The translations under genes and the position numbers were made by a program. Below the pieces are notes generated by a model that ran no database searches, was not told where the DNA came from, and was given only the letters and a program-made list of their open reading frames with translations. Positions 1 through 8,602 of a stretch of DNA of 64,000 nt are shown in pieces; within the stretch, counting starts at the first letter, position 1; each line of letters opens with the position of its first letter. The stretch is taken from positions 124,001-188,000 of the forward strand of contig JAJTEH010000001.1 of assembly GCA_021298355.1 (NCBI GenBank), given 5' to 3'. Origin of the DNA: Flammeovirgaceae bacterium (GTDB taxonomy: Bacteria; Bacteroidota; Bacteroidia; Cytophagales; Cyclobacteriaceae).

Positions 1-623
1 GAACCTTCTATTTTGTAGTTGATGTAATACAACTTGCTTTGAACATCGCGGTAGATTACCTCATCATCAGCTAAAGCAGTTTTGCCTTGCGGATCCCAGT
101 TAACCATGCGCTTGCCGCGGTAGATGTATCCTTTTTTAAATAAATCGATAAACGTATCGATAACGGCATCGTAATAACCGGCATCCATCGTAAAAGTATT
201 TCTACTCCAATCGCATGATGCACCTAATTTTTTTAATTGTTCTAAAATAATGCCACCATATTTCTCCTTCCATTCCCACGCATATTTTAGAAATTCTTCT
301 CGGGTTAAATCAGATTTTTTTATTCCTCGCTCGCGTAACATTGCCACAACTTTTGCTTCGGTAGCGATAGAGGCATGGTCTGTTCCCGGTACCCAGCACG
401 CTTCTTTGCCTTGCATGCGCGCTCTGCGAACAAGAATATCCTGAATGGTATTGTTCAACATGTGCCCCATGTGCAAAACGCCCGTAACGTTAGGAGGAGG
501 AATGACGATGGTATAGGGTTCTTTTTCAGGATTAGGTTTAGCAGTAAAAAATTGCTTGTCCATCCAGTATTGGTACCATTTATCTTCTACTTCGGCCGGG
601 TTGTATTTGGTAGCTAACGACAT
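1..623 (-). CDS. valS: Valyl-tRNA synthetase, N-terminal part (runs off the left edge)
   Basis: Charges tRNA-Val with valine in the cytoplasm. About 207 residues from the start are present and the reading frame is open to the window edge. Seen directly: a class I start typical of ValRS ([14 protein letters not shown]), the ATP-binding HIGH-type motif written [15 protein letters not shown] near residue 45, followed by [14 protein letters not shown] and, further on, [20 protein letters not shown] at the beginning of the editing (CP1) region. The PPPNVTG lead-in separates ValRS from IleRS and LeuRS. The ATG at 621-623 places these motifs at the usual distance from the N-terminus. It diverges from the MFS-like gene at 736. 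The KMSKS loop and C-terminus lie outside the window. Confidence 0.96.
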   Translation of the reverse strand, partial: MSLATKYNPAEVEDKWYQYWMDKQFFTAKPNPEKEPYTIVIPPPNVTGVLHMGHMLNNTIQDILVRRARMQGKEACWVPGTDHASIATEAKVVAMLRERGIKKSDLTREEFLKYAWEWKEKYGGIILEQLKKLGASCDWSRNTFTMDAGYYDAVIDTFIDLFKKGYIYRGKRMVNWDPQGKTALADDEVIYRDVQSKLYYINYKIEG

Positions 624-702
624 GTGTTCAATTTTAGAGCCGCAAAAATAAGGAAAAGCCCGAAATGCATCTTTTTTTAAATCCATAAATCCAAAAGCTT
701 TC

Positions 703-710
703 TACCTTTC
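703..710 (+). promoter_or_regulatory. Possible -7 box for the MFS-like gene
   Basis: TACCTTTC lies 25 bases before the ATG at 736 and differs from the Bacteroidota consensus TAnnTTTG only in the last base. No clear -33 TTTG was found, so this is a tentative call. Confidence 0.3.
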
Positions 711-735
711 GTATATCATCCAAAATCTTAAAAGC

Positions 736-1863
736 ATGGAAACGACAGTGCATCAGCATGATGAGCAAAAAATTGAATGGAAACAGTTTTGGAGTTTGGC
801 TGCGGTTTACGCATCCGTGGTAATCGGTTGGATTGCCTACCAACGCTATCAACCTAAATTATTGGTTCAATTTAATTTTACAGGCTTTACCTTCCTTCTC
901 ACTTTCGTACAAGGTTTAATTTTGGTGATTACGCCACCAATTGCTGGGCGTTTGGGCGATAAACATCGTTTTCAACGCGGTAATCGTTTACCCATTATCA
1001 GTGCAGGTATCTCTTTCGCAGCTATGGTTTTTATGGCGGTAGCGTTTACGTTGTTGAGCAATCCGGGAGAAATTTTCAAATGGATTCTACCTGTTTTGAT
1101 TGTGTTTTGGTTGTTGGCGATGAGCATTTTTACTAGCCCCGCACTATCAACGATTGAAACTTTTATGCCAGTTGAAAAATTACCGCGTGCCATGGCCATC
1201 TTAACCATCGTTGCTAATTTATTATATGCGCTAGAGCCAGTTATTGTAGATATAATTGATGCAGTTGGCGCATCCGCTACTTTTATTTCTGGAGGTGTAG
1301 TTGTATTTATTTCTGGTTATGCCTTACGTAAGAATGCGAATGATTTATTTAGCAAATCTGGTGGCAAAGAACCTAAACCTAATGTTGCTTTTAGATTAGA
1401 TACACAAAAATCGAATTATGGATTTATACTTTTAATAGGACTTTCATTAGGGTTAGCTACAACTGTGTTGTTCAATATTTTTCCTGACTTGTTAGCAGGT
1501 AAATTAAGCATGTTGTTAAATGGAAATAACCCAAAAGTTTTTTCTGTCGGTATCTTGATTATTTCTGCGATTCTGTCCTTACCGTTTAGTTCATTGGTAA
1601 CATCGTATGGTTTGATGAAATCTTTTTGGTTAAGTTCAGTGTTGGTGTTGGTTGCTATTGCAGGTGTGGTTGGGTTAAGTTCACCTTTGGCTTTGGTATT
1701 GATGGTGGCTATATTTGGAATAGGATTTTCTGCTTTATCGGTTAGTACTTTGCCATTAGCCATATCAAAGGCGAATTACTATGAAAAAGTATATTGTGTC
1801 GGAATATTTTTCGCAGGTGTTGCTATACCCGATGCTATTGTAGAATCGATTCAAGCATTTTAG
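736..1863 (+). CDS. MFS-like membrane transporter
   Basis: A 375-residue integral membrane protein of roughly ten to twelve hydrophobic segments, read as a major facilitator superfamily carrier. The first membrane segments are followed by a loop PPIAGRLGDKHRFQRGNR, which resembles MFS motif A (G-x-L-x-D-x-x-x-R) after the second segment. A longer hydrophilic stretch around residues 200-215 fits the central loop between the two halves. There is no signal peptide and no recognisable substrate signature, so the cargo is unknown. It stands alone on the plus strand, facing away from valS and converging on the RNA methyltransferase across a bidirectional terminator. Confidence 0.7.
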   Translation: METTVHQHDEQKIEWKQFWSLAAVYASVVIGWIAYQRYQPKLLVQFNFTGFTFLLTFVQGLILVITPPIAGRLGDKHRFQRGNRLPIISAGISFAAMVFMAVAFTLLSNPGEIFKWILPVLIVFWLLAMSIFTSPALSTIETFMPVEKLPRAMAILTIVANLLYALEPVIVDIIDAVGASATFISGGVVVFISGYALRKNANDLFSKSGGKEPKPNVAFRLDTQKSNYGFILLIGLSLGLATTVLFNIFPDLLAGKLSMLLNGNNPKVFSVGILIISAILSLPFSSLVTSYGLMKSFWLSSVLVLVAIAGVVGLSSPLALVLMVAIFGIGFSALSVSTLPLAISKANYYEKVYCVGIFFAGVAIPDAIVESIQAF

Positions 1864-1900
1864 AATTTGAGTGATTGAGAATTAACTTGGTAGATGAAAT

Positions 1901-1930
1901 TAAAGTCCACGACTAAACCGTGGACTTTTT
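1901..1930. terminator. Bidirectional intrinsic terminator
   Basis: A 7-bp perfect stem (GTCCACG / CGTGGAC, 1905-1911 and 1919-1925) with a 7-base loop is preceded by AAA and followed by five Ts. It sits between two convergent genes. The stem core GTCCAC/GTGGAC recurs in two other terminators of the window. Confidence 0.75.
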
Positions 1931-1972
1931 CATTATAATGATATAATTTTTTTTGACGATTGTGATGGCGTA

Positions 1973-3361
1973 TCACTTTAATTCCATTCTGATTCTCCAT
2001 TCTGGTGGATACAAATTATTATACCGATTGCTTATTTTATTGATGAAACCCAAATGCACATTGTGATAGCGCATGAGGTTAAAACCATTTTCAGCTTGGT
2101 TGATGGCATCATGATTAAACTGATCCTTTCTTAAAAATAGTAAAGCTTCCTCTTTTTCTAAATCAATAAAAGGAAATTCATTTTCTTTTAAAGCGATGGA
2201 TAAAGCTAAAGCATGAGATGGTATGACTTTGTTTTGTTTGATTTCACCCATCATTAATCCACAAGAAATTAAATATGCATGTTGGGTTAGAAAATCTATC
2301 GTTGGTATATGCTCAATAGGTAACGCTAAAATTTGATCTTTATATTGAAACAGTGTACTGCTATCGTTAATCCACTCTTTCACATACGTATGTTTTTTTT
2401 CTAATGATGTGAAAACAGATTTTTTTGATTTCAATTTTGCATGACTCATTGCAGATTTTTTTCGCAAAACTGATAGGAAAAAACCTTCACCTTTAACTAA
2501 GTGAGGGAAACAATAATACCCTATGATGCTTTCTGTTTTTACAATTTCTATTCCCCACACGTTTTGTAAATTCAACTCAATACTTTCTGCATTATTGTTT
2601 TTGATAAAACGCGTGAGGTTGTTTTCGTTTTCATCCGGATTATAGGTGCATGTACTGTAAATGAGTAAACCATTTTCTTTTAAAGCTGGCCATAGGTCTT
2701 CCAAAATTCTTGTTTGTCTTTGCGCACATAACTGAGCGTTATTTACAGACCATTCTTCACTTGCATGAGCATCTTTTCTAAACAAACCTTCTCCGGAACA
2801 AGGCGCATCTACAATAATAGCATCTAGCCAACCTTCTGTTTTTCCGAATATACTGGGGTCGCTGTTGGTAATCACCACATTACTATGGCCCCACTTAGTA
2901 AGGTTTTCATGTAAGACTGATGCTCTGGATTTGATTACTTCATTGCTAACGAATAAAGTATCTCTCGAAAGTAAACTCAGCAGATGGGTTGATTTACCAC
3001 CGGGTGCTGCGCAAGCATCTAAAATGGTAAGTTTGGGTTGATTCAGTTTTGTTTGGATGATGGCTTGCTCCAACAACATGGAACTGGCTTCTTGTACATA
3101 AAAATGCCCGCCATGCAAAGCAGGAAGTAAAGTAAAGTTGGGCCGATTAGGAAGGTAAAATCCGGTTTCTGTCCACGGAACATTTTCTAAATTGTTCTCA
3201 AACAAAGTTTGAATTTCTTCTGCATTTGTTTTTAATGGATTGAAACGTATGCTGATAGGAGCATCTTCTTGTAAAGCTTTAAAAAATGCTTGTGCATCAA
3301 ATCCTTTTCTGGCCTGTATACGACTAACAAAATGGGGTGGCCAGGAAAAATTTTCTTTCAT
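1973..3361 (-). CDS. RsmF-type RNA (cytosine-5) methyltransferase
   Basis: Methylates cytosine C5 in RNA, most likely 16S rRNA, using S-adenosylmethionine (NOL1/NOP2/Sun family). Of 462 residues, the first ~300 hold the catalytic domain: the SAM loop LDACAAPGGKSTHLL near residue 115, the motif IV cysteine in DAPCSGEGLFRKD and the catalytic cysteine of motif VI in STCTYNPDENE. The remaining ~150 residues fit the RsmF-like C-terminal domains, which is why RsmF is preferred to RsmB (no NusB domain at the N-terminus). It is divergent from fahA with only 50 bases between the two starts. The exact target cytosine cannot be told from sequence. Confidence 0.88.
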   Translation of the reverse strand: MKENFSWPPHFVSRIQARKGFDAQAFFKALQEDAPISIRFNPLKTNAEEIQTLFENNLENVPWTETGFYLPNRPNFTLLPALHGGHFYVQEASSMLLEQAIIQTKLNQPKLTILDACAAPGGKSTHLLSLLSRDTLFVSNEVIKSRASVLHENLTKWGHSNVVITNSDPSIFGKTEGWLDAIIVDAPCSGEGLFRKDAHASEEWSVNNAQLCAQRQTRILEDLWPALKENGLLIYSTCTYNPDENENNLTRFIKNNNAESIELNLQNVWGIEIVKTESIIGYYCFPHLVKGEGFFLSVLRKKSAMSHAKLKSKKSVFTSLEKKHTYVKEWINDSSTLFQYKDQILALPIEHIPTIDFLTQHAYLISCGLMMGEIKQNKVIPSHALALSIALKENEFPFIDLEKEEALLFLRKDQFNHDAINQAENGFNLMRYHNVHLGFINKISNRYNNLYPPEWRIRMELK

Positions 3362-3411
3362 AATTCAATCACCAAAAGCCGAAGGTATAAAATTTACTAA
3401 CTTAACGCCCT

Positions 3412-4683
3412 ATGTCAGCAGCGAACAATCCGCAATTAAAATCATGGGTTCAGGTTGAACCTCATTCCGATTTCCCTATTCAAAATTTACCTTTTGGTAT
3501 TTTTAAAACACGGTATTTGGCACCGGGTGCAGGTGTAGCAATTGGTAATTTTGTTTTAGACTTGGTTTATCTTCACGAACAAGGTTATCTGGATGGATTG
3601 GGTTTACCCAGTGGCATTTTTAATCAGGCACAGTTGAATGGCTTTTTCGCTTTGGGAAGGAAAAAGATTTCCAGCGTACGCGAAAGAGTTTCAGAATTGT
3701 TGCAATACGATAATGAAGAATTAAACGCAGCCGCACGAGAAATTGCACTCGTGCCTATGGCGGAAGTAAGAATGCTGATGCCTGTGCAAGTTCATAATTA
3801 TACCGACTTTTACAGCAGCGAAGAACACGCAACCAATGTTGGCAGTATGTTTCGCGATCCTAAAAATGCTTTGCTTCCAAATTGGAAACATTTACCGGTG
3901 GGTTATCACGGCAGAGCTTCTTCGATTGTTGTATCGGGTACGGCAATTCATCGTCCGTACGGACAAATAAAATTACCTGATCAAGAATTACCGGTTTTCA
4001 GTGCTTCGCGCAAAATGGATTTCGAGTTAGAGATGGCTTTTATCACTTGCGGAGAAAGTAAACTTGGAAATCCGATTTCAATAAAAGAAGCGGAAGCTAA
4101 CATAGCAGGTTTGGTTATTTTCAATGATTGGTCGGCAAGAGATATACAACAATGGGAATACGTGCCACTAGGTCCGTTCTTAGGTAAAAATTTTGGTTCA
4201 ACTTTATCTCCTTGGGTTGTAACACTCGATGCGTTAGAACCCTTTCGTGTGCAGGGCCCGGAACAAAATCCTCAAGTATTGCCCTACTTACAAACAGAAG
4301 GCAAAAGAAATTTCGATATTCAGTTAGAAGTATATCTACAAACAGAAAAATCTGAAGCTACTACCATCTGCCGTTCTAACATGAAATACTTATACTGGAA
4401 CGTTGCCCAACAGTTGGCGCATCATACCATTAACGGGTGTAACATTGCAGTAGGAGATGTGTATGCCTCCGGAACCATTAGTGGTCCATCTCCGGGTTCG
4501 TATGGTTCTTTGTTAGAATTAACCTGGAACGGACAAAAGCTTATTGAATTAAGCAATGGCGAAAGCAGAACTTTTATACAAGATGGCGATTCTATCATCA
4601 TGAAAGCGTTTGCTTCTAACAATCAGGTAAGAATAGGTTTTGGCATTTGCGAAGGAAAAATTTTACCGGCTAAAAGTCTGTAA
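3412..4683 (+). CDS. fahA: Fumarylacetoacetase
   Basis: Hydrolyses 4-fumarylacetoacetate to fumarate and acetoacetate, the last step of tyrosine and phenylalanine breakdown. At 423 residues it has the normal family length. An N-terminal SH3-like domain precedes the catalytic domain, which shows YTDFYSSEEHATNVG (metal Asp and catalytic His), LPVGYHGRASSIVVSGT, the metal-binding acids in ELEMAF, and FNDWSARDIQQWEYVPLGPF. It is followed two bases later by a flavin reductase-like gene, so the two are probably one transcript. The other tyrosine pathway genes are not in the window. Confidence 0.95.
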   Translation: MSAANNPQLKSWVQVEPHSDFPIQNLPFGIFKTRYLAPGAGVAIGNFVLDLVYLHEQGYLDGLGLPSGIFNQAQLNGFFALGRKKISSVRERVSELLQYDNEELNAAAREIALVPMAEVRMLMPVQVHNYTDFYSSEEHATNVGSMFRDPKNALLPNWKHLPVGYHGRASSIVVSGTAIHRPYGQIKLPDQELPVFSASRKMDFELEMAFITCGESKLGNPISIKEAEANIAGLVIFNDWSARDIQQWEYVPLGPFLGKNFGSTLSPWVVTLDALEPFRVQGPEQNPQVLPYLQTEGKRNFDIQLEVYLQTEKSEATTICRSNMKYLYWNVAQQLAHHTINGCNIAVGDVYASGTISGPSPGSYGSLLELTWNGQKLIELSNGESRTFIQDGDSIIMKAFASNNQVRIGFGICEGKILPAKSL

Positions 4684-4685
4684 GT

Positions 4686-5516
4686 ATGTACAAGAGAATA
4701 GATCCGAAAGAAGTAACAACAGGTGTGTTGCATAGTTATCTGTTGGGAGCTATCGCACCTAGACCTATAGCTTTTGCCAGCACAATCGATAAAGAAGGAA
4801 AAGTAAATTTAAGTCCGTTTAGTTTTTTTAATGTGTTTGGTGCCAATCCACCTATTCTTATTTTTTCTCCTGCCAGAAGAGGAAGAGATAACACAGTAAA
4901 ACATTCGTACGAAAATGTTTTAGAAGTACCGGAAGTAACCATCAACATAGTTGATTATGCTATGGTGCAACAGATGTCGTTAGCCAGTACAGAATATCCA
5001 AAAGGTGTAAACGAATTTGTAAAAGCAGGATTAACAGAAATAGCTTCAGAAAAAGTGAAACCACCACGCGTAGCGGATGCTCCAGCTAGCTTCGAGTGTA
5101 AAGTTTTGCAAGTTATACCAACCGGAATAGAAGGAGGCGCAGGTAACCTGATTATTTGTGAGGTGGTATTGGTACATATAGCCAACCGTGTTTTAGATGG
5201 GAATGGAAAGATAGATCCCTTTAAATTAGATGCGGTAGCCCGCATGGGTGGCGATTGGTATTGCAGAGCCAATGGCGATGCGTTGTTTACTGTTCCTAAG
5301 CCTTTAGAAAAAATAGGCATTGGCATTGATCAACTGCCTGATGAGATACGATTAAGCAAAGTATTAACCGGAAATGAATTAGCGATGCTGGCCAATATTG
5401 AAGGTTTACCTTTAGCTAAGCATTTTTCTTCAGATGCGAACATTCATTTGCAAGTAAAGGGATTATTGGAAAAGCAATTGATTGCTGAGGCCTGGGGGTT
5501 ATTAAGTATTAGATGA
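4686..5516 (+). CDS. Flavin reductase family (FMN-binding split-barrel) protein
   Basis: A 276-residue protein whose first ~200 residues match the flavin reductase-like fold: a start PRPIAFASTIDKEGKVNLSP followed by FSFFNVFGANPPILIFSPA, which line the FMN site in this family. Such proteins bind FMN and reduce flavin, or act as the reductase of a two-component oxygenase; the actual substrate is unknown. The ~70-residue C-terminal tail after RMGGDWYCRAN is an extension outside the core. The gene begins two bases after the fahA stop, which suggests a link with aromatic amino acid breakdown, but that is inference from position only. Confidence 0.85.
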   Translation: MYKRIDPKEVTTGVLHSYLLGAIAPRPIAFASTIDKEGKVNLSPFSFFNVFGANPPILIFSPARRGRDNTVKHSYENVLEVPEVTINIVDYAMVQQMSLASTEYPKGVNEFVKAGLTEIASEKVKPPRVADAPASFECKVLQVIPTGIEGGAGNLIICEVVLVHIANRVLDGNGKIDPFKLDAVARMGGDWYCRANGDALFTVPKPLEKIGIGIDQLPDEIRLSKVLTGNELAMLANIEGLPLAKHFSSDANIHLQVKGLLEKQLIAEAWGLLSIR

Positions 5517-5701
5517 AGAGTAAAATAAAAAAGGCCACAAATTTATTGCAGCCTTCAAATTTCTTTATCCGTTTGGATTTCTTAGAAAATCCATGAAATT
5601 ACAAACATCATTAGCAGGAGTAGGAAAAATATTATCATATGGTCGTGATTGGTTAATGCGTTATACGCTAAACATATAGCAGAGTTTAACAAATATTACA
5701 A

Positions 5702-8083
5702 TTAATTGTTCTTTTTTACCGTTTGAGGGTTACCGCGGTAGCTAACCTTGCTTCCTACAGTTTCTTTAATTTCTAAAGCGTTGGTTACGAATATTTTAGC
5801 CGAAGAAACGCCAACAACATCTACGGTAGCATCTTGTGTTTCGAATTCGTAGGCTTTAAGTTTGGAAGCGCCCGCCAATCTGGCTTCCAGGTTATTGCAA
5901 TTACCTTTAAGTTCTAACTCCGAGGCACCAACCAAGGCAACGGTAAGATTTTGAGCTGTAAGATTGCCTTTGCATTGGAAAGCTCCAGTAAGGTTTATGG
6001 TCAAATCTTCATTTGTAAAACCATCTAATCTTATTTTTCCGGCACCCTTGCTTTTGAGTTCTTCTAACTTGGGTGTACCAATTCGAATTTTTACCGTGCT
6101 GGTTTCGAAAAGATTATTCGACCAATCAACAGATGGCGAATCTGAAAACTTATCGTAGTTGATTACTAGCTTATTCCCCTCTTGTTTGATAGTATAAAGA
6201 TCTTTCTCTTCATTATCGCCTGTTATTTCTACTTGATACGTTTCTGCATATTCCACAACTAAATCAGCTAAGCCGGTCACTTCAATATTTTCGAACGACC
6301 ACTCCTGATTAAGGCTTTCTGCCACACTACCTTCACAATCGATGCAGCGCAAGCCATTCACCGTCATTTTCCAGGTTTTGCTATCGAGGTTGTCCCAATC
6401 GATATACTGCGATATAAAACGTGCCATTGCAGTTTCCATGATAAATGGTTTTTCGAAAGGAATGAACAATACCATTTCAAGTTCCTGGCCTCTGAAAATG
6501 GCATCTTTATTAAAGGTAAAATTGGAATCAAAAATCAGGATTGAATCTTGTTGCGAAACTACATAGGAGATCATGTCGGCATTCGCTATAGCATCTTGCT
6601 GGTTGGTACCTTGTGCCTTAAACTTTTGTACAAGTAAAAACTGATTTTGCTCGTGGCCTTTTAAGGTGAGTGAAATGTTATCGTAATCTTCCATACCAGC
6701 AGGCTTAACACGGAGTATGGGTTTTGTTCCGGAAGGATTAAATACGATTTCTTTTTTAACCTCGCCACTTTCTTTGAAGCCATAGACTATTCTAGGAATA
6801 GAAATACCAAGCACAATAACAGAGGCTAACCAAAGGCCAAAGAAAGACCAGCCTACTACAGCGTTAAACACATATCTACGGGCAATAATCGATATGCCTA
6901 ACAGCAAAAAGAAAAGAACAGGAATTATAGCTGCAACAAAACAGGCTACCAACGTAATAGGAGAAAAGCTGTTCATAAATGCTTCGATAGGAAAACTCAA
7001 ATCGCTTTTAAATCCTATTTGCAGCCAATCCGGAACGCTGGATAGTAAGCCAACCAATACACTTCCGCCAATTACAATGGCTACCAAAGTAAGAACACAA
7101 ATTATGGTTAACAGAATACCAACCATTACGCGCACAACTTCAGCTATTGGCACCAGAACTTTTCCTAAAGCAGTGATAATGGCCCCCAGAGCCCTGAAAG
7201 GCAATAAGATTATTTTGGTTAGGGTGCTCTCGTCTCGGCTACTTTCGAACTGTACGTTTTTTTTTATGTTAGATTCTATATTTGAAAGTGTTACCGGTTC
7301 ACCTTGCATTTGCATACGTTCGGTTATAGATCGTGCTTCAGGCAGCACGATCCACAAAACGAAATACAAAATGAAACCCGTGCCAAAGAAAAACAGGCCT
7401 ACCAAAAACAAAATACGAACGATTGCTATATCCAAATTAAAATAAGCAGCTACACCCGCAGCTACGCCTCCTAATACTTTTCTCTCCGGATCGCGATACA
7501 TTTTTTTGGTGTCGGTTGGTTCTTCCAACTCTACGCTACCGGGCACGGCCACCCACAATATCAGGTAAGCAATAAAGGCTGTTCCATAGGCAAAAAGCAA
7601 TAACACAAAAAGCAGGCGAATCCAAACGGCATCTACATTAAAGTAATTGGCCAACCCTGCACATACACCTCCTAAGATTTTTCTTCTTTGATCTCTGAAT
7701 AATTGTTTGCCTTGGGAAGTATTTTTATAATGTCCGCCTTGCGTAAAAGTGGCTTTGCTTTCCGGTTCATTTTGTTTGGTATTTTCCGACTTAAATTCAG
7801 TTGTGTTTTCGGTTTGTTCCGCAGCTTTAAAATCGTTTACACTACCCATTACGGCCATTAGGTTGTTTACATCTTCGGCTGTAATTACTTGTTTAGATTC
7901 GCTCAACTTACCCAGAAATATTTCGGCCATGCGTCCTTCTATATCTGCTAAAATCTCTGCGCTATCTTCAAAAGAAGCAAAGTAACGATTTACCGAATCC
8001 AGGTATTTTCTGAGTAAATCATACCCATCTTCTTCTATGTGGAAAATGATACCACTGATGTTGATGCTGATATTCTTTTTCAT
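5702..8083 (-). CDS. Double PspC-domain membrane protein with C-terminal GIN (DUF2807) domain
   Basis: A 793-residue envelope stress-type protein. Residues ~1-80 form a soluble head (SVNRYFASFEDSAEILADIE). Two PspC domains follow in tandem, each starting with a Lys/Arg-rich RKILGGVCAGLANYFNVD or RKVLGGVAAGVAAYFNLD sequence and ending in a membrane hairpin (~130-185 and ~200-255). About four more hydrophobic segments lie between ~290 and 430. The C-terminal ~330 residues are soluble and end in a beta-helical GIN/DUF2807 region with the repeated pattern GASELELKGN / GASKLKAYEF. It is co-transcribed with the PadR gene 14 bases upstream, a pairing in which PadR usually represses the membrane protein. 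The exact role is unknown; PspC proteins of other bacteria respond to membrane stress. Confidence 0.87.
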   Translation of the reverse strand: MKKNISINISGIIFHIEEDGYDLLRKYLDSVNRYFASFEDSAEILADIEGRMAEIFLGKLSESKQVITAEDVNNLMAVMGSVNDFKAAEQTENTTEFKSENTKQNEPESKATFTQGGHYKNTSQGKQLFRDQRRKILGGVCAGLANYFNVDAVWIRLLFVLLLFAYGTAFIAYLILWVAVPGSVELEEPTDTKKMYRDPERKVLGGVAAGVAAYFNLDIAIVRILFLVGLFFFGTGFILYFVLWIVLPEARSITERMQMQGEPVTLSNIESNIKKNVQFESSRDESTLTKIILLPFRALGAIITALGKVLVPIAEVVRVMVGILLTIICVLTLVAIVIGGSVLVGLLSSVPDWLQIGFKSDLSFPIEAFMNSFSPITLVACFVAAIIPVLFFLLLGISIIARRYVFNAVVGWSFFGLWLASVIVLGISIPRIVYGFKESGEVKKEIVFNPSGTKPILRVKPAGMEDYDNISLTLKGHEQNQFLLVQKFKAQGTNQQDAIANADMISYVVSQQDSILIFDSNFTFNKDAIFRGQELEMVLFIPFEKPFIMETAMARFISQYIDWDNLDSKTWKMTVNGLRCIDCEGSVAESLNQEWSFENIEVTGLADLVVEYAETYQVEITGDNEEKDLYTIKQEGNKLVINYDKFSDSPSVDWSNNLFETSTVKIRIGTPKLEELKSKGAGKIRLDGFTNEDLTINLTGAFQCKGNLTAQNLTVALVGASELELKGNCNNLEARLAGASKLKAYEFETQDATVDVVGVSSAKIFVTNALEIKETVGSKVSYRGNPQTVKKNN

Positions 8084-8097
8084 AAAGGATTCGGATT

Positions 8098-8439
8098 TTA
8101 AACTTTAGCTTGAGATTTTGAAGTAATCATAGTAGTAGAATGAATAAGTTCATCCCAGGTTTCGGTTAGGCCATGTAAAAATAATCTACCGTGGTCAGTT
8201 AATGTATAATACTTTCTGGGTGGACCTGATTTAGATTCAACCCATTTGTATTCTACCAGACTCGCATTTTTAAGTCGGGTAAGCAGAGGGTAGAGTGTGC
8301 CTTCTACTACAATCATTTTGGCTGCGGTAAGTTCGTCTAACATGTCAGACGCATATACTTCACCCCGCGCAATAATATGTAGAATGCAATACTCTAAAAT
8401 GCCTTTCCTCATTTGAATTTGTGTGTTTTCGAGGTTCAT
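8098..8439 (-). CDS. PadR family transcriptional regulator
   Basis: A 113-residue winged-helix DNA-binding protein. Seen directly: RKGILEYCILHIIARGEVYASDM at the start, then the recognition region VVEGTLYPLLTRLKNASLVEYKW and GPPRKYYTLTDHGR, which is the hallmark wing of PadR proteins. There is no long C-terminal helical domain, so it belongs to the short PadR class. It is the first gene of a two-gene leftward operon with the PspC/GIN protein. An array of AGTACT hexamers just upstream is a good candidate for its own operator, which implies autoregulation. Confidence 0.92.
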   Translation of the reverse strand: MNLENTQIQMRKGILEYCILHIIARGEVYASDMLDELTAAKMIVVEGTLYPLLTRLKNASLVEYKWVESKSGPPRKYYTLTDHGRLFLHGLTETWDELIHSTTMITSKSQAKV

Positions 8440-8456
8440 AAGCCTTTAGGGTAATT

Positions 8457-8500
8457 CATAGTACTATTATACGGTAAAGTACTATGTATGGCCAAGTACT
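8457..8500. promoter_or_regulatory. Putative PadR operator: AGTACT repeat array
   Basis: Two 9-base arms, CATAGTACT (8457-8465) and AGTACTATG (8478-8486), form a perfect inverted repeat with a 12-base spacer, and a third AGTACT lies at 8495-8500. The array starts 18 bases before the PadR start codon on the minus strand, where an autorepressor would act. Binding by PadR is inferred from position and symmetry. Confidence 0.55.
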
Positions 8501-8602
8501 TTAAGAATTTTTTTATCTTTTTTTTTAAAACCTTTAAAAAATGAAAAAAAAGAGGTTTCGAAGCTTTTGTTTACCTTCGTGTTTCGGGTGGTATTATACG
8601 TG

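Noticed and set aside
5531-5555. Weak hairpin AAGGC/GCCTT after the flavin reductase gene
   Set aside because: Five-base stem with a long loop and no T-run; not convincing as a terminator.
6894-7445. 183-codon plus-strand open frame inside the PspC gene
   Set aside because: Antisense of membrane-segment codons; Lys/Ile/Thr-rich with no motif.
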